Shown here: positions 25,494 through 34,863 of the stretch, one piece after another
Layout: every line of letters starts with the position of its first letter
How positions within the stretch are numbered: position 1 is the first letter of the stretch
Position numbers and translations under genes: made by a program
Notes under the pieces: model-generated
What the model was told of the DNA's origin: nothing
Database searches by the model: none
Seen by the model: the letters and a program-made list of their open reading frames with translations, nothing else
NCBI GenBank assembly: GCA_001770205.1
Contig: MEQL01000007.1
Coordinates: 1 to 64,000, forward strand
Reading direction: 5' to 3'
Source: Bdellovibrionales bacterium RIFOXYD12_FULL_39_22
Lineage (GTDB): Bacteria; Bdellovibrionota; Bacteriovoracia; Bacteriovoracales; Bacteriovoracaceae
Length of the DNA stretch: 64,000 nucleotides

Positions 25494-27176
25494 CTATTTG
25501 TATCCTAGTTGCTTAATAACCTCTTCTGCGGTGGTGAGGGCTCGTTTGATTTTATTTTTACCGTCTGTCAGCATGGTAGTGAAGCCATGTTTTTCTACGG
25601 CAATTTTTTGCATCTCAATATCAGACACTCCATTTTTGATAGCAAGTTTTAACTCATTATCGGGAATAAAAACTTCAAAGACAGGCATACGTCCTTGATA
25701 ACCAACATTGTGACAGTGCTCACAACCAGTTGCGCGAATTACTTTCCCGACAGTAGCAATAATATCTTCTTCAATATAGTTATTAACTTTAGTTGGATCT
25801 TTGATTTCAATTCCACAGTGGGGACAAATTTTACGCACTAATCTTTGGGCCACAACTCCCAGTAAGGCAGAAGAAACAATATATGGTTCGATTCCAATAT
25901 CGACGAGTCTTTGCACGGTAGCTACTGCATCGTTAGTGTGAATAGTGCTTATAACCAGATGGCCAGTCAATGCGGCCTTTACGGCAATTTGAGCAGTCTC
26001 TTCATCTCGAATTTCTCCCACCATAATCACATCTGGATCTTGTCTTAAAATACTGCGCAAAGAAGATGGAAAAGTTAACCCGGCCTTGGGATTGATTTGT
26101 ACTTGGTTTATTAAATTGAAATGATATTCAACGGGATCTTCAACCGTGATGATATTTCGCTCCATTGAATTAATGTAATTTAACATCGAATAGACAGTAG
26201 TAGTTTTTCCACTACCAGTAGGGCCAGTTACAAGAATAATCCCACTTGAACAGCGCAAAATCTGCTTGGTCTTTTTTAAAAGATTATTATCCATGCCAAT
26301 GTTATCAATGTTTACATTGAGGTTTTCTTTGTCAAGAATACGCATAACAACTTTTTCGCCTTTTATTGTTGGTAGCGTAGAAACTCGACAATCTATAGTG
26401 GTTTTTCCGGCCGGAATTTGCATGCGTCCATCTTGGGGAATACGTTTTTCCGTTATGTCTAGATTGGCCACTAATTTTAAGCGAGAAATGATAGCAGAGT
26501 GTAGTTCCAGCGGAAAGGTTTCTCGTTCATGCAAAATGCCGTCAATACGTACACGAACCCTAAGAACAGAATCATCGGCCTCAACGTGAATATCACTTGC
26601 TTTGGAATGAATAGCATCTTGAATAAAATTATTAATTAATTTCTCTACGGAAGTATTTTGATTCATTGAAGCTTTATCAGGGGATAAAGTGGCCCCAATT
26701 GTCTTGGAGTCATCAGAAATTTTTCTTAAAATTTGTTGAATGTTTTCTTGTTTTTCATAGGCACTAGAAAAAGCAGCTTTATATGATTGAGAAGAACAGA
26801 TGGCCACATCAAAAGGAATCTGTAAAAGGTCATTTAGTTTTACAAGAACAGTACTATCCACCACTGCCAAAAGCAATTTGTCATTTTCCATTTTTATTGG
26901 GAGGGCCTGAAATTCTAAGGCCATTTCTTTAGGAACAAATTTGACAACTTCGGCATCTACCACAACTTGATTAGGAGGAAGATATTTATGTTCGCTTTGT
27001 ATGGCGGTGGCCCGAGTTAGATCTTCAGCAGTAATTTTTTTTTGCTTAAGCAAATAATCACCAATAGGGGTTTCTCGATCATCATGGCGATTTAATATCT
27101 TTATCAACTCTTCCTCCGTCAAAATACCGAGTTGAACAAAAATACTGCCCATGGGCCTTTTCTTATTTAGACGCAT
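25494..27176 (-). CDS. mshE: Pilus extension ATPase, MshE/GspE/PilB
   Basis: 560 residues. The N-terminal part (MGSIFVQLGILTEEELIKIL, IGDYLLKQKKITAEDLTRAT) resembles the MshEN domain, which in MshE binds cyclic di-GMP; whether this copy does is inference. Catalytic motifs: ILVTGPTGSGKTTTVYSML (Walker A), DVIMVGEIRDEETAQIAV (Walker B) and HLVISTIHTND. A tetracysteine zinc site is formed by ICPHC and GCEHCHNVGYQGR. It powers pilus extension. It lies downstream of the GT9-like gene (24-bp gap) and upstream of the receiver. Confidence 0.94.
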   Translation of the reverse strand: MRLNKKRPMGSIFVQLGILTEEELIKILNRHDDRETPIGDYLLKQKKITAEDLTRATAIQSEHKYLPPNQVVVDAEVVKFVPKEMALEFQALPIKMENDKLLLAVVDSTVLVKLNDLLQIPFDVAICSSQSYKAAFSSAYEKQENIQQILRKISDDSKTIGATLSPDKASMNQNTSVEKLINNFIQDAIHSKASDIHVEADDSVLRVRVRIDGILHERETFPLELHSAIISRLKLVANLDITEKRIPQDGRMQIPAGKTTIDCRVSTLPTIKGEKVVMRILDKENLNVNIDNIGMDNNLLKKTKQILRCSSGIILVTGPTGSGKTTTVYSMLNYINSMERNIITVEDPVEYHFNLINQVQINPKAGLTFPSSLRSILRQDPDVIMVGEIRDEETAQIAVKAALTGHLVISTIHTNDAVATVQRLVDIGIEPYIVSSALLGVVAQRLVRKICPHCGIEIKDPTKVNNYIEEDIIATVGKVIRATGCEHCHNVGYQGRMPVFEVFIPDNELKLAIKNGVSDIEMQKIAVEKHGFTTMLTDGKNKIKRALTTAEEVIKQLGYK

Positions 27177-27200
27177 CGTTTTTTCCTAAGATTATCATAG

Positions 27201-28814
27201 TTATAAATTTAAGTTGGGAAAATAGTTATTTGAGGGGTTCGTTTTATTCGAAATTGCTTCTTCTAATTCGGTCAAAGCCTCAATTATAATTTTAATCTCC
27301 TTTTTGAAAAGATATAGCAGTTGTTCAATGTTTTTTAAGTTTGTCATGGTGCTATTGGCAGTGAGCGTCTCTAAACGCATTTTAAAAAAAAGCGCTGGGA
27401 ATGCCACCAGATGTGCTCCGTTATCAGACTCATCTAACAATTTATCTAGAGCAGACACAAAAGCAGAAGTGGAGGGCGCCCCTCCATCAACCTTTCGCAG
27501 AGATTTTAAGGTGGAAAGAATTTTTTTACTCAACATAAGGACTGCCTGCATTTCTTCTTGGTGCCATTTGGCCGTCTGTGCTGAAGTTTTATCTGTTATA
27601 GCAAAAAAAGAATCAATGGTTCTACGATTTAATAAAATTAGTCCCAGAAGATGTCGGGCCATCAGATAAAAGAGATGATTAAAATTGAGGTCAGCGGAAT
27701 CAATGATACGTTTATAAGTTATTCCCAAACTATCTCTTTCAACGATATAAAGACACTCTTCCGTAGAGATGGTGGGGGTAGTTGTCAGGTTAAAGAAAAA
27801 GCGAAGCGTCTCCAATAAATTGAGATGGAAAACAGAGTCGCTTATTTGATGAGACGTGGCGGTTAGAATAAGGTTGCCTTTTAAAGTGGTTTGTTGTTGG
27901 AAGGCATGTTTATAGTCAGTAATCACTTCTATTGCAGGTATCTCCAATAAATCCGCAAGATATTTTATTGGCCCCTCTGTTGAGAGTAGTAGATCCAAAT
28001 TCAATAGTGTTGAAGGAAGGGATTTAAAATCATCTTCGATAATTATTAGCTGGCCTGTGAAGTGTCGGTTTAAAAGATGGGCCTTTTCTTTTTCTGTCTG
28101 GCAAGTGGCCAGAAGGACAGGGTGAGTAAACGAAGTGTTTAGAAGTAATTGCAGCACATTTTTCATGACAGCAGGCCGGGCAAAATTACAAGGTATGCCA
28201 ATAAGCTTGGCATTATCTTTTTGATTGGCCAACTGCTTTCTTATTTTTCCAAATTTTAAATAAGCAATCTCATTGTTGGTTTCGTCAATGGCAATACCGT
28301 TGATACTATTGTTTTCCTTTCGACCTATTGTCTGTAGAAAAATATTTTGAAAGTGGATGGGTAGAGAAGGTAGTTGTGGCATTAGATCACTTAGTAGCAT
28401 TAACCAGTTACTTGAATATTGAAGTTGGCCAGTTTTATCAAAATAGGTTCCATGTATTTTAGTATGATTATCTTTTAAGAAGAAAGATGATAGATAGGAA
28501 CTTACTTTATCGTTAGAGAAGTTTATTATCTCATCCCAACTTTCTTCATATGCTGGCCCAAGTGCATCAAAAAAAGCGTCGTAGGCAAAGGCCTTGCTAT
28601 AAATTAGCTTTTTATGTAGGGCCGTTATGGCCGCTCTATCAATGGTATAAATCTTATGAACATTATTTAAAATGGCAGCAGATGAATTGAATTCTTGATA
28701 GATCAACAAAGAAATCTGGGTATCGGGCGCTTGATAAATAATTGCATTTATCAAATGAGTGCTGGAAATAATTTCGTGATGGCCTTTTAGATTTATAAGA
28801 AGAATTTTTTTCAT
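27201..28814 (-). CDS. GT9-like (heptosyltransferase-fold) protein
   Basis: 537 residues. The start KKILLINLKGHHEIISSTHL resembles the first strand-loop of ADP-heptose transferases (GT9), and LLLSTEGPIKYLADLLEIPA resembles the nucleotide-binding GPxxLA segment in the second Rossmann domain. The C-terminal 200 residues are helical and not recognised. It may transfer a sugar or be a degenerate enzyme. It overlaps the preceding Maf-like gene by four bases and is followed by mshE, suggesting a part in pilus assembly or pilin glycosylation. The acceptor is unknown. Confidence 0.55.
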   Translation of the reverse strand: MKKILLINLKGHHEIISSTHLINAIIYQAPDTQISLLIYQEFNSSAAILNNVHKIYTIDRAAITALHKKLIYSKAFAYDAFFDALGPAYEESWDEIINFSNDKVSSYLSSFFLKDNHTKIHGTYFDKTGQLQYSSNWLMLLSDLMPQLPSLPIHFQNIFLQTIGRKENNSINGIAIDETNNEIAYLKFGKIRKQLANQKDNAKLIGIPCNFARPAVMKNVLQLLLNTSFTHPVLLATCQTEKEKAHLLNRHFTGQLIIIEDDFKSLPSTLLNLDLLLSTEGPIKYLADLLEIPAIEVITDYKHAFQQQTTLKGNLILTATSHQISDSVFHLNLLETLRFFFNLTTTPTISTEECLYIVERDSLGITYKRIIDSADLNFNHLFYLMARHLLGLILLNRRTIDSFFAITDKTSAQTAKWHQEEMQAVLMLSKKILSTLKSLRKVDGGAPSTSAFVSALDKLLDESDNGAHLVAFPALFFKMRLETLTANSTMTNLKNIEQLLYLFKKEIKIIIEALTELEEAISNKTNPSNNYFPNLNL

Positions 28815-29437
28815 GGTAACTCTTCGGTTATCTGAGTGTCGATCCCCGTCATTTCATGAAGGGCGTAAAATAGAAAATCCATACTACCGAACTCTTCTTT
28901 TCTTTTGATATGAGAAGAAAGATTTTTGGCAAAATCAACCTGGCCAAGGAAAGAGGAGAGGTATTTTTTGACAATGGGCGATTTTGACTTGGAAACGATA
29001 TTATCTAGTTTATCGCTTGCCTGATAGGTTAGTATGCCCTGATAGTAGTTGGTATCCTGATGGAAGGATTCTGGATAAAGAAGTATGGCCGGCCTGCCAA
29101 TTAAAAAATCTATTGTTTCTTGCTGGGAAAAAAAATCATCGGCCGTGTGGGCGATAAACCAAGAGATGTTTTTACTATTTTTAGTTTTCTCATCAGAGAA
29201 ATTATCAAATAGTTCTTTGTGCAGCTCAACTACACAAAGTTTGAAGTCATTTCCATGGAATTGGGCCATAACTTCCACCAATTCGGCCAAATGATACCCC
29301 TGGCCTAATCCTAATAGTAGAATATTTTTTTTGGCCTTTAATTCACGCAGATATCTACCAACAAATGCTTTTGCTTCGCGTTTTTGTTTTTCTTCGCGGG
29401 AGGGCCAAGGAATATTATTAGTTGTGGCCGATGTCAT
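28811..29437 (-). CDS. Rossmann-fold protein resembling Maf/DUF115 N-terminal region
   Basis: 208 residues from ATG 29437, chosen because AAGGAG lies six bases upstream; TTG 29461 is the longest frame. NILLLGLGQGYHLAELVEVM followed by LCVVELHKELFDNF resembles the nucleotide-binding part of Maf (flagellin-glycosylating) and methyltransferase-like proteins. It is much shorter than Maf, and the rest is unrecognised. It heads the operon with the GT9-like gene and mshE, so a role in sugar transfer to pilin is possible but unproved. Confidence 0.5.
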   Translation of the reverse strand: MTSATTNNIPWPSREEKQKREAKAFVGRYLRELKAKKNILLLGLGQGYHLAELVEVMAQFHGNDFKLCVVELHKELFDNFSDEKTKNSKNISWFIAHTADDFFSQQETIDFLIGRPAILLYPESFHQDTNYYQGILTYQASDKLDNIVSKSKSPIVKKYLSSFLGQVDFAKNLSSHIKRKEEFGSMDFLFYALHEMTGIDTQITEELP

Positions 29438-29585
29438 CTCTGACTCCTTCATTATGCACAATATAAAGAATAAGTGCTTTGCAGAAACTCGGCAATATCT
29501 TTACTTGAAGGCCCATTACTGCCTATCTATCGTCGGCAAATTTTTCCGCTTAGATAAAAATCTTGCAATTTATTTTTTATACAAT

Positions 29586-31064
29586 TTAAATTTCGACACA
29601 CTGATCTGCACCGATATCTGGAGCAAGGCCATCGCGCAATTCATTATCAACATCTACTGCGTTGGTATCGATAACACTACCTGACTCACTAAGCTCAGGA
29701 ATGGAACAGGAGGCCAAATGGAGATTGCCGGAGGCCAAATTCGCAAACCAACTACTGCTGGCGGTAGTTACATTGGTAGTCAGTATACCACTAGCACTAT
29801 CTCTTCTCGCTATTGCTTTATTTGTTAGGTTATTCGAGATCGTTGCTCCCGTGGTAGTTGAAAAACGATACTCAATGGCGTTAGCGTAGGCATTAGAGTG
29901 CGAAAAGAATAGAGTATTATTGTAAATTTGCACGTCGGCTCCACCTTCAAGCATAATTCCCACATCGTGCTCTGATCCACCAGGATGAGAGGAGAAAATC
30001 ATATTGTTGCGAACAATTCCACCATGTATACGTAAAGTACTGCCAAGGCCCAATCCAATTCCTCTTGCGCAATTGACAATAGTATTTCTTTCAATAATAT
30101 GTCTGGTCCCCGCATCACTGTTCCACATGTGGATAGCATGCTCGGCCAGTCCACCAACGTAGGTAACGTAGGCAACATCAGTGCGTTTTTTTCCATGGAT
30201 GGGATGTCCTCCGCTACTTTCGCAATATATTCCTTCAAAATAGTTATCACTTATTTGCCAGCTATTGGTTGAGTGAGTGTCTATTCCTCCTGTGTAGCAA
30301 CGAGTTCCTCCATATTGCGTACCATATCCCCACACATTTTGCCGTCCGATTGGGGTCATTATAAATTTTGAACAGGTTACTGATCCGCCATTAATTCTAT
30401 TAGTATCACCCGGACTAGATTTTATAAATTGCTCGCCTCCATCTATTAAATGTACGTTGTGGATTTTAACATTATCGCTACCATTCCATAGGTGAATTAG
30501 ATGGAAGATCGATCTTTTGATCGTTATATCCGCAATAGTTATCGATTGGGCCGCAACAGTTATTGGAGCAGTTTCTCCTCCTAAGTCAGAATAAGATGCA
30601 TCAAGGATAACTTTCTCTGGATCTCCAGATGAGGATCGAATAGTAATTCCTGGTTTAGTTATGTAGATACCATTGTAATTACCGTTTTCAATAAAGGTGT
30701 AAGTTCCATCTGCCAGTAAAATAGTAGATCCTTCTTCTGCTGCAGAGATGACAGCACGCAAGGTCGTTTTAAGAGTACCATTATTGACGTATCCGGCGGT
30801 TGATGGAGAGAGTGTTATAATTTTCCCAGAATTGGTGGAGGTAACAATCTCCTCAGAGATTCCATGGCAAAAAGATTTAGATGTGCCGTTAGTTCCAACG
30901 TTCTCTTGATCATTTTCTTCATTGTTCACATCCACTTCTTCACCCTCTGATGTTGGTGGCATGGTTGAGAGTTCTTCTCCGATTTTGGTTGCCTCTTTGC
31001 AGCCAACAGTTGTTAAAATGGTGATGCCGGTAACTATAAGGACAATTAGCGTTAAGTTTTTCAT
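29586..31064 (-). CDS. Parallel beta-helix lipoprotein
   Basis: 492 residues. The signal ends in TTVGC, so Cys22 would be lipidated. A low-complexity acidic linker (residues about 35-60) precedes a right-handed parallel beta-helix (PbH1-type repeats) seen as the rhythm SITIADITIKRSIFHLIHLW, VKIHNVHLIDGG and VQIYNNTLFF. This is the fold of pectate lyase and chondroitinase B families. Likely roles are polysaccharide binding or cleavage at the cell surface. No catalytic residues could be assigned from the sequence alone. GGAG precedes the ATG, and it stands alone on this strand. Confidence 0.75.
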   Translation of the reverse strand: MKNLTLIVLIVTGITILTTVGCKEATKIGEELSTMPPTSEGEEVDVNNEENDQENVGTNGTSKSFCHGISEEIVTSTNSGKIITLSPSTAGYVNNGTLKTTLRAVISAAEEGSTILLADGTYTFIENGNYNGIYITKPGITIRSSSGDPEKVILDASYSDLGGETAPITVAAQSITIADITIKRSIFHLIHLWNGSDNVKIHNVHLIDGGEQFIKSSPGDTNRINGGSVTCSKFIMTPIGRQNVWGYGTQYGGTRCYTGGIDTHSTNSWQISDNYFEGIYCESSGGHPIHGKKRTDVAYVTYVGGLAEHAIHMWNSDAGTRHIIERNTIVNCARGIGLGLGSTLRIHGGIVRNNMIFSSHPGGSEHDVGIMLEGGADVQIYNNTLFFSHSNAYANAIEYRFSTTTGATISNNLTNKAIARRDSASGILTTNVTTASSSWFANLASGNLHLASCSIPELSESGSVIDTNAVDVDNELRDGLAPDIGADQCVEI

Positions 31065-31274
31065 ACCTTTTCTCCCGAGGGATATATAGGAACATTTTAG
31101 TCGCTATGGTAATTATAGATCGGCGCTTAAGTAGCTCTTAGGATTTTATGAAAAATCAAAATAAAATAGAAAAACCCTAAAAATATCAGCTAGATATCAA
31201 TGCTGGTCAGATGGCGAGGATTGTTGTGTGCTGCCAACAAATGTGGGCATACAAATCTGGAGAATGATCAAAAA
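31065..31274. other. Intergenic stretch between MgtE and beta-helix genes
   Basis: About 210 bp with no gene. It carries the upstream region of the beta-helix gene and the 3' region of mgtE, both on the minus strand. I see no clear terminator or promoter. Confidence 0.5.
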
Positions 31275-32606
31275 CTATAACAAAATACCGCTAAGAAATA
31301 ATTTGGCAGCAGAAAAATAGATCACCAAACCAGTCACATCAACAATTGTTGCTACAAAGGGGGCGGAGGCCACTGCCGGGTCTAGCTTAAAACGTTTTAA
31401 GATAAAGGGCAGCATTGAACCGGTAAGTGTTCCCAACATAACAACCCCAATTAGACTAACTCCGACAGTTAGAGAAACTAGTCCATAGTGGTGGCCATAG
31501 AGCGATTCCTTGTTAGGCCAAAAGAATACCCGCATTATTCCTATTATTCCTAAAAAAAGTCCCAGCAAAAGGCCGGAAAAGGTTTCTCGAACAAAGACTC
31601 TCCACCAATCTTTTAGTCTTACTTCATCCAAGGCCAATGCGCGCACGATAAGAGTAGAGGCCTGAGATCCTGAGTTTCCGCCACTACTGATGATAAGAGG
31701 GATGAATAGGGCCAATAAAACGGCCTTGGCAATTTGATCTTCAAAGTGAGTCATGGCCGAAGCGGTAAGTGTCTCTCCCGCAAAAAGAACCACTAGCCAA
31801 CCTGCGCGTTTTTTGAACATTTCGAAAAAATGTACTTTAAGATATGGTTCCTCTAAGGCCTCCATACCTCCGATTTTTTGAAAGTCTTCAGTGGCCTCCT
31901 CTTCTAATACATCCACCACGTCATCAATGGTAATAACCCCTTTCATTTTTCCAGAATCGTCGACAACCGGTAAGGCCAGATGTTCTGTTTCCGCAAAAAT
32001 TTTTGCCATCTCTTCTTGTTCAATATTTTCGGGAATAGTGATTAAGTTTGGCCGCATCGTCATGATGTTATTAATTGACTCATTTCCTTTGGCGGTGAAA
32101 AGCTCACGCAAGGTGAGTGCTCCCACGAGAATTTGATTACTATCAATGACGTAGGCATAGTAGATTGTTTCTAAATTTGCCTGGGTTTGGGCGCGAAGAT
32201 ATTTGAGCGCCTCTTCCACAGTCATGTCTGCCCGAAGACGAGCGTAGCGGGAGTTCATTAATCCTCCAGCAACATCCTCCTTATAGGCCAATAGGGCATT
32301 AACCTCTGTCTTGGTCCAGTTATCCAAAGAAGTGATAAGTTCATTTTTTTCTTCTGGCGATAATTCTTGTAGGAGGTCAACCAGATCATCAAGTGGTAAT
32401 AACTTGGCCAGTGAAGTTCGAAATTTAGGAGGAAGAAAAGTGAAAACATGCGCTTGATCAGTGGAAGAGAGGCAGAGAAAAAACTCTTGCGCCGTTATTT
32501 TGTCCAATGCTAAAAAATGTTCCTCATACTCTTTAGGAGAAAGGGCCTTCCAAGATTCAATAAGCTCATCAACACGTTGATCTAGGCCATCGGCGTCACT
32601 GACCAT
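31275..32606 (-). CDS. mgtE: Magnesium transporter MgtE
   Basis: 443 residues from ATG 32606, preceded by AAGGAG six bases upstream; TTG 32633 is the longest frame. Domains in order: MgtE N-domain (superhelical, to about 135), two CBS domains (about 140-260, with VIDSNQILVGALTLRELF and LPVVDDSGKMKGVITIDDVV) and a five-helix channel domain that includes SSGGNSGSQASTLIVRALAL, the conserved pore signature. It passes Mg2+ through the inner membrane and is gated by cytoplasmic Mg2+ at the CBS and N domains. No Mg-sensing riboswitch is seen in the 90-bp upstream gap. Confidence 0.96.
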   Translation of the reverse strand: MVSDADGLDQRVDELIESWKALSPKEYEEHFLALDKITAQEFFLCLSSTDQAHVFTFLPPKFRTSLAKLLPLDDLVDLLQELSPEEKNELITSLDNWTKTEVNALLAYKEDVAGGLMNSRYARLRADMTVEEALKYLRAQTQANLETIYYAYVIDSNQILVGALTLRELFTAKGNESINNIMTMRPNLITIPENIEQEEMAKIFAETEHLALPVVDDSGKMKGVITIDDVVDVLEEEATEDFQKIGGMEALEEPYLKVHFFEMFKKRAGWLVVLFAGETLTASAMTHFEDQIAKAVLLALFIPLIISSGGNSGSQASTLIVRALALDEVRLKDWWRVFVRETFSGLLLGLFLGIIGIMRVFFWPNKESLYGHHYGLVSLTVGVSLIGVVMLGTLTGSMLPFILKRFKLDPAVASAPFVATIVDVTGLVIYFSAAKLFLSGILL

Positions 32607-32722
32607 ACCCGACTCCTTATTTTCTTTAGACAAAATAACAAAGGTAAGCTGGTTATATAAGAGATAAAAAATAAGTCAATAGGACATTTTAAAATTATAG
32701 AATCATAGGAAAAATTACTATG

Positions 32723-33124
32723 TCACGGCAAAGGCCCTAAAAACTTTTTTAATAGAGAGGATAGTTCTTCGAGCACAAGCGGTTTTGGGAGTGCCCCTTT
32801 AAATCCATATTGGGAAAAATTACGCATTATTGGGGAATAATCGTCTCCACTAGATACTATTGCCGTAATTTGGGGATTGAGAGATAGCAGTTTTTTGATT
32901 GTCTCGACACCTCCCATCCCATTATTAACATATAAGTCCAAAATGGCCAAAGCATAGGGTGCATTATTGGCCAACGCCTCTTGGTATTTGGCAATGGCCT
33001 CCTCTCCATTTTTAACAATTTCAACGTCAAATCCTAGTCCGGTAATAACTCGCTTGGCGATGATTTGCACCAGTTCTTCATCGTCCATGAATAGGATTGT
33101 CTGTTTTTGTTTGTTTTGGGCCAT
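32723..33124 (-). CDS. Stand-alone CheY-like receiver
   Basis: 133 residues of receiver only: FMDDEELV (acidic pair), ALAILDLYVNNGMGG with the phospho-acceptor Asp, TAIVSSGDDYSPIM and the conserved Lys in LPKPLVLEEL. The sequence fits the hybrid-kinase receiver subgroup and could serve as a CheY-like output or a phosphorelay step. No kinase lies next to it. Because the chemotaxis operon at 36-43 kb has no CheY, this protein is one candidate partner. It is divergent from the 109-residue acidic protein gene. Confidence 0.85.
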   Translation of the reverse strand: MAQNKQKQTILFMDDEELVQIIAKRVITGLGFDVEIVKNGEEAIAKYQEALANNAPYALAILDLYVNNGMGGVETIKKLLSLNPQITAIVSSGDDYSPIMRNFSQYGFKGALPKPLVLEELSSLLKKFLGPLP

Positions 33125-33213
33125 AAACTAATTATCTTCAATGGTAATTGCTCATTGACAAAAAATATAGACTCAATCACTCTTAGAGTACAAAAAACAT
33201 CCAAGGAGTTACT

Positions 33214-33543
33214 ATGGCCGCTAATTATGGGGATCTCGAAAGAGCAGAGGAAGAGATAAATAGTTTTCTTATGGACGTTGATGCTGAGCTGATCCCATCG
33301 AGAATTAGCTTGGCCGATAAAATTGACCTACTTATTGAAGAGTGTCAGTCACTTTTTTTTGAGAATATGATTTTCAATATAGCTATGGAGCATAAATTAG
33401 AAATAAACGATATCGAATATCTTTCTGAACTAATGCAAGATGCTGCCGAGGACGGAGGCGAGGATTTTGAAGTTTCAGAGGAAGGATTGCAATCCATTAT
33501 CGAACAAGTGCGCAAGAAGAAAAAAGTGGATAACAAACATTAA
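33214..33543 (+). CDS. Small acidic hypothetical protein
   Basis: 109 residues, highly acidic and helical (GDLERAEEEINSFLMDVDAE, DAAEDGGEDFEVSEEGLQSI). It has no signal peptide or membrane segment, so it is cytoplasmic, and I do not recognise its family. AAGGAG is five bases before the ATG, good evidence that it is translated. It is divergent from the receiver gene and convergent with elbB; an upstream TTGACA (33155-33160 region) may be its promoter but no clear -10 follows. Confidence 0.7.
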   Translation: MAANYGDLERAEEEINSFLMDVDAELIPSRISLADKIDLLIEECQSLFFENMIFNIAMEHKLEINDIEYLSELMQDAAEDGGEDFEVSEEGLQSIIEQVRKKKKVDNKH

Positions 33544-33555
33544 TATTATGCTTGT

Positions 33556-34218
33556 CTAGCACAGATTAATTACTGCACGAACACAGGCCTCAATACCTTC
33601 TGCTAGCTCATGTATGCGAGAGTTGCCATGCATATAGGCAGGAGTTGTTACGATCTTTAAATTTTTGTCAACATGCACTTCGGTAACTTTTTTTATAAAA
33701 TGCTTGGCCCCCATTTTTTCAACAGTGGCAATGGTGTCAGGGTCATCTCCAACAGTCACTTCCACGCCTTTATTGCCAAAAACTAAGGATAAAATGGCCG
33801 GAGAGATACAAATGCCGCCGATTGGTTTTTTTGCTTCATGTATTTTTAGCAGCAGGTTTTTTACCGAAGGAATTACCTCCGCATTGGCCCCGGCAAAAGC
33901 AAAATTACATAAGTTTTTTGCTGCACCAAAACCACCAGGCAGAACTAGAGCGTCTAGTTGATTATGATCAATTTTGGCAAGATCTTCTATTTTTCCTCTG
34001 GCGATTCGCGCAGATTCGACGAGAATGTTTCTTGGCCTTGCTTGGGCATCTTCTTTTTTACTGAGATGATCAATCACATGATGCTGATTGGCATTTGGCG
34101 CTATAATTATTGCCTGAGCGTTTAGCTTGTCTATTGCCAGTAAGGTGAGCACCGCTTCTGTAATTTCGCTACCATCAATATGCCCACAGCCGGCCAAAAT
34201 AACACCAATTTTTTTCAT
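33556..34218 (-). CDS. elbB: ElbB-like DJ-1/PfpI family protein
   Basis: 220 residues from ATG 34218, with GGAG eight bases upstream. GVILAGCGHIDGSEITEAVL and DALVLPGGFGAAKNLCNFAF identify the ElbB (isoprenoid biosynthesis protein with amidotransferase-like domain, glyoxalase III-type) group. The nucleophilic cysteine is in GGICISPAIL. ElbB in E. coli has been linked to glyoxalase activity and isoprenoid synthesis, and its exact reaction is not settled. It is cytoplasmic, with no operon partner. It faces the acidic-protein gene tail to tail across 12 bp. Confidence 0.9.
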   Translation of the reverse strand: MKKIGVILAGCGHIDGSEITEAVLTLLAIDKLNAQAIIIAPNANQHHVIDHLSKKEDAQARPRNILVESARIARGKIEDLAKIDHNQLDALVLPGGFGAAKNLCNFAFAGANAEVIPSVKNLLLKIHEAKKPIGGICISPAILSLVFGNKGVEVTVGDDPDTIATVEKMGAKHFIKKVTEVHVDKNLKIVTTPAYMHGNSRIHELAEGIEACVRAVINLC

Positions 34219-34353
34219 ATATTGCACTCCCTTTTTCTTCTTCGTTTGTAGCGGTCTGACGATTTTATTATGGCCGATTATATAGCATAAAAATTAATTT
34301 TTCATCGTATTCTTCCGAGAGGGAGTAGAAATTGTTCTTTTATTGGGGGAGTT

Positions 34354-34863
34354 ATGAAGTTTAAAGTCATAGAGCGTCGCCAGATATTGCTTGTTAATCC
34401 CAAATTCCAATTAAGATTTATCGGGTATATGACAGTTGGATCTTTTTTTTCGTTACTGGTCTTTTACTTTTCAGACATCTATTTTTTTTACTCTTTAATG
34501 CAACATGGAAAAGATTTTAATCTACCGCCTGATCATATTTACTTCCACTTGATAGCACAGCAACAGGGATTGATGCATAATATTTTTTGGGTAAGTCGTT
34601 TGGTTATTTTTGCGTTTTTTATTCTTTCAGGACTCTATCTCTCGCATCGGATTGCCGGCCCACTATATAATTTAACCAGGCACCTAAAAAAACTGGCCCA
34701 AGGGGAGCAGGTTCGTCGTCTGAGCTTTAGAAGGAGGGATTTTTTTCAAGAAATTCCAATGGCCCTAAATGATTACGTTGATTCTTTGCACCAATTGGAA
34801 GTGCGTGAGGATCATGATAATAAGCACCATGAGAGTGATGAAGCAGATAGAATTGCCAGCTAA
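34354..34863 (+). CDS. Membrane protein with HAMP-like domain
   Basis: 169 residues. Two membrane helices (FIGYMTVGSFFSLLVFYF, about 22-40, and VSRLVIFAFFILSGLYLS, about 80-97) are followed by HRIAGPLYNLTRHLKKLAQG, a HAMP linker with the conserved Pro, and a short Arg-rich tail. It has no kinase, cyclase or methyl-accepting output, so it is a small sensor or scaffold-like protein, perhaps tied to the FecR gene with which it converges by four overlapping bases at the stops. Confidence 0.7.
   Translation: MKFKVIERRQILLVNPKFQLRFIGYMTVGSFFSLLVFYFSDIYFFYSLMQHGKDFNLPPDHIYFHLIAQQQGLMHNIFWVSRLVIFAFFILSGLYLSHRIAGPLYNLTRHLKKLAQGEQVRRLSFRRRDFFQEIPMALNDYVDSLHQLEVREDHDNKHHESDEADRIAS

Noticed and set aside
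32634..32722. Possible Mg riboswitch before mgtE
   Set aside because: The gap is only about 90 bp, with none of the conserved elements of a Mg-sensing leader visible.
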